Assembly: GCA_020635075.1 (NCBI GenBank)
Contig: JACKAM010000002.1
Coordinates: 930,001 to 994,000, forward strand
DNA length: 64,000 nt
DNA from: Pseudobdellovibrionaceae bacterium
GTDB taxonomy: Bacteria > Bdellovibrionota > Bdellovibrionia > Bdellovibrionales > UBA1609
Direction: 5' to 3'
The position numbers were made by a program, and so were the translations under genes. The notes beneath the pieces were generated by a model. The model made no database searches. It had not been told where the DNA came from and saw only the letters and a program-made list of their open reading frames with translations. Positions 60,048 through 64,000 of the stretch are shown one piece after another; position 1 is the first letter of the stretch; every line of letters begins with the position of its first letter.

Positions 60048-60114
60048 AACTAAAATCCTCTTGGTTTTTTGTTCAGGTCAATTTTTGTTCAAGTTTCAAT
60101 GACGTTGGCACTTA

Positions 60115-60144
60115 GAAAAAAGCCAGGGTCTTGCCCTGGCTTTT
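60115..60144 (-). terminator. Terminator/attenuator hairpin between rpsB and tsf
   Basis: AAGCCAGGG and CCCTGGCTT form a GC-rich stem of at least 9 bp around a short loop, flanked by A-runs on one side and T-runs on the other, so it can act in both directions. On the minus strand it follows the rpsB stop by about 15 nt and is followed by TTTTTT. It probably lowers read-through from rpsB into tsf. Confidence 0.7.
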
Positions 60145-60158
60145 GTATGTCCAATGCC

Positions 60159-61100
60159 TTATTCGGGCGATTCCTCAGTCTCGGCAGTTTCGGCCGCAGC
60201 CTCAGTTGCCTCTTCGCCAGGAGTTTCAAGCTCAGCTTGAATCTCAACTTCGTCAGCCAAGCCAGCAGCAACCAGTTTGCGACCGCGGCTTACTTTAACA
60301 ACAGAAGGTCCACCCTCGTCGCTAGTTGCAGCGGCGGCGGGAGCGGCTTCTGCAGCTGCAGAAGCTTCCTTGGCAGCAGCCTCTTCCTTGTCCACCTGGT
60401 TACGCATCTTCTCTTCCCAAAGCTTGGCGCCTTCCATGAAGCTGTCAGCAATCAAATTCGCAAACAACTTAATGGAACGAATGGCGTCGTCGTTTCCAGG
60501 AATCGGATACTCAATCTCACCAGGATCAACGTTGGTGTCGGCAATTCCCACGACAGGGATGCCAAGACGATGAGCTTCTTTAACAGCAATATGTTCTTTG
60601 TTCAGGTCAACCACGAACATGGCAGAAGGAGCGTCCTTCATTTCGCGGATACCATCGAGGTATTCCACCAAGCGGGTGTATTCCTTTTCGATGCGAGCGC
60701 GCTCTTTCTTGGAGAAATAATCCAGCTCGCCCTTTTCGCGCATGCGATCGATCTTCTTCAGGCGATCAATGCTCGATTTAATTGTTTGGAAGTTCGTCAA
60801 CATTCCGCCCAGCCAACGCTTAGTCACGAAGTACTGACCACAACGCTCAGCTGCTTCACGAACAGGCTCAACAGCTTGCTTTTTGGTGCCGACAAAAATC
60901 ATGCGTCCACCATTGGCAGCAACGCCCTTAACAAACTCAGCCGCGCGGCGAGCAAGTCCGACAGATTTTTGTAGATCGATAATGTGAATTCCGCCCCGGT
61001 CAGTGTAAACATAGGGCTTCATTTTGGGATTCCAACGTTGGGTTTGGTGGCCGAAATGCACACCCGCATCCAACATCTCTTTCATGGTCACGTTGGCCAT
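60159..61100 (-). CDS. rpsB: 30S ribosomal protein S2 with acidic Ala/Glu tail
   Basis: Residues 1 to about 230 are S2 (TMKEMLDAGVHFGHQTQRWNPKM, IHIIDLQKS, RWLGGMLTNFQTI, VGIADTNVDPGEIEYPIPGNDDA). The last about 80 residues are an added tail rich in Ala and Glu (EEAAAKEASAAAEAAPAAAA, then EEATEAAAETAETEE), making 313 residues against about 240 in E. coli. Unlike the basic L21 tail this one is acidic. It begins the conserved rpsB-tsf-pyrH-frr-uppS-cdsA cluster. The 192-bp gap upstream holds no clear promoter or known S2 leader motif that I can place. Confidence 0.96.
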   Translation of the reverse strand: MANVTMKEMLDAGVHFGHQTQRWNPKMKPYVYTDRGGIHIIDLQKSVGLARRAAEFVKGVAANGGRMIFVGTKKQAVEPVREAAERCGQYFVTKRWLGGMLTNFQTIKSSIDRLKKIDRMREKGELDYFSKKERARIEKEYTRLVEYLDGIREMKDAPSAMFVVDLNKEHIAVKEAHRLGIPVVGIADTNVDPGEIEYPIPGNDDAIRSIKLFANLIADSFMEGAKLWEEKMRNQVDKEEAAAKEASAAAEAAPAAAATSDEGGPSVVKVSRGRKLVAAGLADEVEIQAELETPGEEATEAAAETAETEESPE

Positions 61101-61292
61101 ATTGTACCTCTCTGGTTTAGCCGCCTTCCCCTTTGCCCCGGAGGGACCAAAGAAATGGGGAAGTGTGTAGTTAAAAAAAGCTGGATACTGTTAACACGAA
61201 CTATTGGGCAGGGCAACAATTTGAAGCCATCAAAGGCTGCTAAAGCTGAGTTCCCAGGCAAGGGCAGGGCAAAGCGTATCTATTTGAAATAA

Positions 61293-62423
61293 TTAAAGTA
61301 AAGCCGATCCCTCGGTGTCAGCCGCAGACGCGCCTAGAGATTGGTCCGCCCAGGTGAGGGCCTCCTTGGCCGCCTTCAGGGCTGCGGGCAGGGGCAAAAG
61401 GGGCCAAAGGGTCGGGTGGGCCAGGTACATTTGCGGCAGATCTGGCAGGACCCCGAACTCTTTAAGTCCCAGGTCCACTAGGCCGTGGGAGTTGAACTCA
61501 ACAATGATTTTCTCGGCCACGACGTCTTCAAAAAGGTCAGAATAGGCCCTTTTGATTTGCTTCTTCATTTCGCGAAGGGTGTTGGCAATTTGTTCGGAAT
61601 CATCGGCTAGTTCTGTGGGGAGAAGGCCCATCCACACGGAGCACTGACCCGAGTTCTCCTCGGCGCGAGGGGCGAAGAACCGGCCCACAGTTGGTTCATA
61701 GTCATCTTTGCTGCCATAGAGAAAGTGCAGGGACCGGGACTGCTGGTGTACTTTTGAGTGGTGAAGGTGCAGGTAAACGGAGGTCCACAGTCGAGACTTG
61801 GCCATTCTTTGCCGAACCCGTCCGGGGACAAGATCGATTTCCAAATCGTCGAGAAGCTGACGAGAAGGGAGACAATAGACAACCTGGCGGCCAAAAATAG
61901 TTTTGGCACCATTAATGGTCACGGCCATGCCCGTGTCAGCAGGCTCAAGGCCCGTCAAAACACTGCGGGTAAAGGCCTCGCCTTGATACTGAGCAACCAG
62001 TTGTTCGACCCAGATCGAAGGGGATTGGGCCAACTCCAGCAATTGGTTTTGGTTATACGCAGACAAGACGTTGAGACTGAGAAACTTACGGTCGCCAAAG
62101 CCCACGAATGTTTTAAAGCTTCCGGAATCAAAAGTTGCAGGTGGGGCCTCAATGGTTTCGCTGTTCACCGGGGTGCCGAGAGATTCCTGCAGCCATTGAA
62201 GAAGTTCAGCGGACTCCTCGCTTGCTGGCATCAGGGCCAAGTCGGATTCCATAGTTTGGCCATTGACGGAAAAGGGGCGCAACGAACCGCCGAGTTCATC
62301 ACTCTCCTCAACCAAGGCAACGGACTGACCGCGCAACTCAAGGCCTCTGGCGACAATAAGTCCTGTCAGGTGCCCACCAATGACTATCGTATCGAACAAT
62401 TCAGATTTTTTTGCTGATGCCAT
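61293..62423 (-). CDS. FAD/NAD(P)-binding oxidoreductase, amine-oxidase-like
   Basis: The N-terminus FDTIVIGGHLTGLIVARGLELRG is a Rossmann FAD-binding segment, though the middle Gly of GxGxxG is His (GGHLTG), and VALVEESDELGG contains the ribose-binding Glu. It resembles amine oxidase or protoporphyrinogen-oxidase-like flavoproteins, but the substrate is not evident. ATG at 62423 (MASAKK) gives 376 residues; the frame is open to 62606 but that part lies within the CFI-box gene and is unlike the family. It is cytoplasmic. No partner enzyme is nearby. Confidence 0.75.
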   Translation of the reverse strand: MASAKKSELFDTIVIGGHLTGLIVARGLELRGQSVALVEESDELGGSLRPFSVNGQTMESDLALMPASEESAELLQWLQESLGTPVNSETIEAPPATFDSGSFKTFVGFGDRKFLSLNVLSAYNQNQLLELAQSPSIWVEQLVAQYQGEAFTRSVLTGLEPADTGMAVTINGAKTIFGRQVVYCLPSRQLLDDLEIDLVPGRVRQRMAKSRLWTSVYLHLHHSKVHQQSRSLHFLYGSKDDYEPTVGRFFAPRAEENSGQCSVWMGLLPTELADDSEQIANTLREMKKQIKRAYSDLFEDVVAEKIIVEFNSHGLVDLGLKEFGVLPDLPQMYLAHPTLWPLLPLPAALKAAKEALTWADQSLGASAADTEGSALL

Positions 62424-62479
62424 AGGCCTACGTTCTATGAGCCTGGGGTGGTTTTCAAGAAATTTCCCGAGACTGCTGA

Positions 62480-63346
62480 TTAAAAGGGCTTTTGCGGCTG
62501 AGATAGGCGCTCCGCACAATAGCGGAGCCAGGGTTTCAGGCGATGTTGTAAAAAAGGTGATTGACGAATGACTCCGGCAATTGGCGGGGAGATTCGGTAG
62601 TAACAATAAACCAAGGCGCGGCCCGAGGGGGATTTCCTCAGGACGGTGTCTCGGTACCGGCGTAAAAGTAGGACTTCGCGGGCATAGGGATCATCCCCAT
62701 AGACTGCAGTGGCAATGAAACACTTGCCGCGCATACCTCCGGATGACCTTAAAAACTCGCGAATAATATCCGGGTGTTTTGCTGAGCGGACAAAGGCCTC
62801 AGCACGTTTAACAATGTCTGGATAAATAGTGCTGAACTTCACAAACTGGGCAAGTTTGGCCGCGGCCTTGCGTTGGCGATCACCGTAACGGGGACTCATA
62901 TCGTAAATGCGCAACAGATCCCAATAAACGGAAGTGATGATCGTCATTTCCTTTGAGCGTTTTGAGTTGTTAAAGATCCCGGGGTCCAATTGCCCAGGTT
63001 TCTTGTTGTAGACGATCTCTAAAACGCGCAGGTACTTTTCGTAGGAGACAGCGGCTTCCGAATAGGCCTTTTGGTTCATCAGCGAGCGGGCTTGCTTAAT
63101 GAGATTTACCCGGCTCTTCCATAGCACAGCCCGGTTTTGTTCGCGGGCCTGGGCCTCCATGCGCAGCTTCATGCCTTTGGAGACGCTGCGGGTGAGTTCA
63201 TCGTAACACTTGGGGCAGGCCGAATCAGGAATTTGGCTGGGATCAACAGTTCCCTGGAGAGCGAGCCTCATGCCGGGCTCGATCTTGAGGTGCTCCTCGG
63301 TTGGGGTGCCACATCGAGAGCAGGGTTTCATTTTCGCAGCCATCAT
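62480..63346 (-). CDS. Zinc-ribbon and CFI-box protein of unknown function
   Basis: It begins with a zinc-ribbon-like set (CSRCGT near residue 9, CPKCYD near 44), then a helical region with LIKQARSLMNQKAYSEAAVSYEKYL resembling a TPR. The C-terminus has the CFI-box pattern: KCFIATAVYGDDPYAREVLLLRR, RALVYCYYRISPPIAGVI. This box is found at the C-terminus of many otherwise unrelated proteins and its function is unknown. ATG at 63346; an ATG one codon on is also possible. It precedes the FAD gene and follows priA, all on the minus strand. Confidence 0.75.
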   Translation of the reverse strand: MMAAKMKPCSRCGTPTEEHLKIEPGMRLALQGTVDPSQIPDSACPKCYDELTRSVSKGMKLRMEAQAREQNRAVLWKSRVNLIKQARSLMNQKAYSEAAVSYEKYLRVLEIVYNKKPGQLDPGIFNNSKRSKEMTIITSVYWDLLRIYDMSPRYGDRQRKAAAKLAQFVKFSTIYPDIVKRAEAFVRSAKHPDIIREFLRSSGGMRGKCFIATAVYGDDPYAREVLLLRRYRDTVLRKSPSGRALVYCYYRISPPIAGVIRQSPFLQHRLKPWLRYCAERLSQPQKPF

Positions 63347-63431
63347 TCGTCATCCCACATATAGAAACAATCCCACTTATTTTATCGGGAATGGCCCCCA
63401 TTGGCCAAGGTTGTTTCACCGGATGGCTAGA

Positions 63432-64000
63432 CTAGAGGAGATTGACCGGATCGATGTCGGTTAAGATCTTCACACCTGAGGGAATCCACTTTTCATCACC
63501 AAGGGCCTGGCGACAGAGACCAGCCAAGCGGGCATGGTCAGGACTTTTGATTAGGATCTGAAAGCGAAACTTCCCTCTAAGTTTGGCAATTGGCGCCGGC
63601 GCAGGACCTAAGATCTGGAGTTCGCGGTAGACCTCATGGTTTTGCTGCAGATACTCACAGCGTTTGCCCAAAAACTCAGCCGCAGACAAAGTGCGGCTTT
63701 CACTGTTACCCATAATGCGAAATGAGCACAGGCGCCCGTGGGGAGGATAGCGTAATGACCGCCTGGTCTTTAGTTCCTCATCAGCAAAACCCACATAGTC
63801 GTTGTTGCAGGAATACAGGACACTGAGGTGCTGAGGATTATAGGTCTGTATCACCACCTGGCCCGGCAGCTCAGAATGCCTTCCCGCCCGGCCGCCAACT
63901 TGAATCAAAAGTTGGAAGCTGCGCTCGGCGGCGCGAAAATCAGGAAGATTAAATCCCACATCGGCCATCACCAGGCCCACGAGATTCAGGCCTTTAAAGT
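63432..64000 (-). CDS. priA: Primosomal helicase PriA, C-terminal part (5' end beyond window)
   Basis: The open frame runs off the right edge (first visible codons Phe-Lys-Gly-Leu-Asn-Leu-Val). It contains VMADVGFNLPDFRAAERSFQLL followed by helicase motif VI VGGRAGR, the oxidised-fork-binding tail QVVIQTY, YPPHGRL, GPAPAPIAKLRGKFRFQILIK and the end DIDPVNLL, all marks of the PriA C-terminal domains. PriA reloads DnaB at stalled forks. About 190 residues are visible of roughly 700. It ends 86 nt before the CFI-box gene. Confidence 0.95.
   Translation of the reverse strand, partial: FKGLNLVGLVMADVGFNLPDFRAAERSFQLLIQVGGRAGRHSELPGQVVIQTYNPQHLSVLYSCNNDYVGFADEELKTRRSLRYPPHGRLCSFRIMGNSESRTLSAAEFLGKRCEYLQQNHEVYRELQILGPAPAPIAKLRGKFRFQILIKSPDHARLAGLCRQALGDEKWIPSGVKILTDIDPVNLL

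Noticed and set aside
60069..60974. Long plus-strand ORF (301 codons) opposite rpsB
   Set aside because: It is antisense to a certain ribosomal protein gene, with no ribosome binding site or recognisable domain.
62424..62606. N-terminal extension of the FAD protein
   Set aside because: It overlaps the CFI-box gene and precedes the natural ATG that leads directly into the FAD-binding strand.
1..64000. tRNA, rRNA, CRISPR, insertion sequence, prophage and riboswitch signals
   Set aside because: None could be recognised on reading the gaps and the gene content; a covariance-model search would be needed to exclude small RNAs.

Overview
The window is one bacterial chromosomal segment with about 52% GC by eye, densely packed with housekeeping genes. 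There is no insertion sequence, prophage, CRISPR array, tRNA or rRNA that I can recognise. The gene set suggests a Gram-negative didermic proteobacterium-like organism: BamD, a LolA-like protein, many lipoproteins, PilT, TatBC, RseP and a beta-barrel candidate. Several traits recall the Bdellovibrionota / former delta-proteobacteria: Lys/Ala-rich tails on ribosomal proteins, propionyl-CoA carboxylase plus methylmalonyl-CoA mutase, an archaeal-type AsnRS, many TPR/lipoprotein genes, a secreted subtilase, and nucleoside catabolism. The phylum is an inference from gene content, not a search result.

Layout. 1-5785: end of a coiled-coil gene, lon (-) with its terminator, a small orphan ORF, a DksA-like gene without zinc cysteines (-), and a TPR/periplasmic-binding lipoprotein. 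That lipoprotein closes the operon hemW-grpE-dnaJ-lipoprotein (8635 down to 3803, -). 8652-13318 (+): M16 protease, an unknown protein, tatB-tatC. 13315-19843 (-): asnS-pccB-biotin carboxylase-biotin carrier-methylmalonyl-CoA mutase, tightly coupled, for propionyl-CoA to succinyl-CoA. 19966-21225 (-): subtilase lipoprotein. 21404-26091 (-): deoC-pyrimidine nucleoside phosphorylase-purine nucleoside phosphorylase-amidohydrolase-DUF523, a nucleoside salvage/catabolic operon. 26155-28123: acylphosphatase, a small membrane protein, pilT. 28331-36736 (+): rng, rplU, rpmA, obgE, a nadD-rsfS gene fusion, rlmH, comF-like, a lolA-like gene, rimO. 36815-38250 (+): a 25-codon membrane peptide and an outer-membrane barrel candidate. 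38244-42754 (-): hpt, a TPR protein, bamD, AI-2E-family permease, cNMP-binding protein, BatE-like TPR/SH3 protein. 42893-49215 (+): aminotransferase, M20-family protein, astA, astD, mltG. 49235-64000 (-): two anchored proteins of unknown role, then pgeF, rluD, a J/HTH protein, a MinD-like ATPase, tsaB, rseP, cdsA, uppS, frr, pyrH, tsf and rpsB, an FAD protein, a CFI-box protein, and the C-terminal part of priA.

The most unusual items are the NadD-RsfS fusion; an AST-like arginine/ornithine cluster lacking astB and astE, whose M20 protein has lost the usual Glu-Glu pair; a degenerate J domain fused to a RodZ-type HTH beside a MinD-like ATPase; a three-PDZ RseP preceded by a 23-codon ORF that may couple its translation; a histone-like tail on L21; a propionyl-CoA carboxylase whose linker domain appears split between two genes; and a 25-residue membrane peptide with a strong ribosome binding site. 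No wholly new system is clear. Start codons were set by ribosome binding sites and family N-termini; GTG and TTG starts are common.
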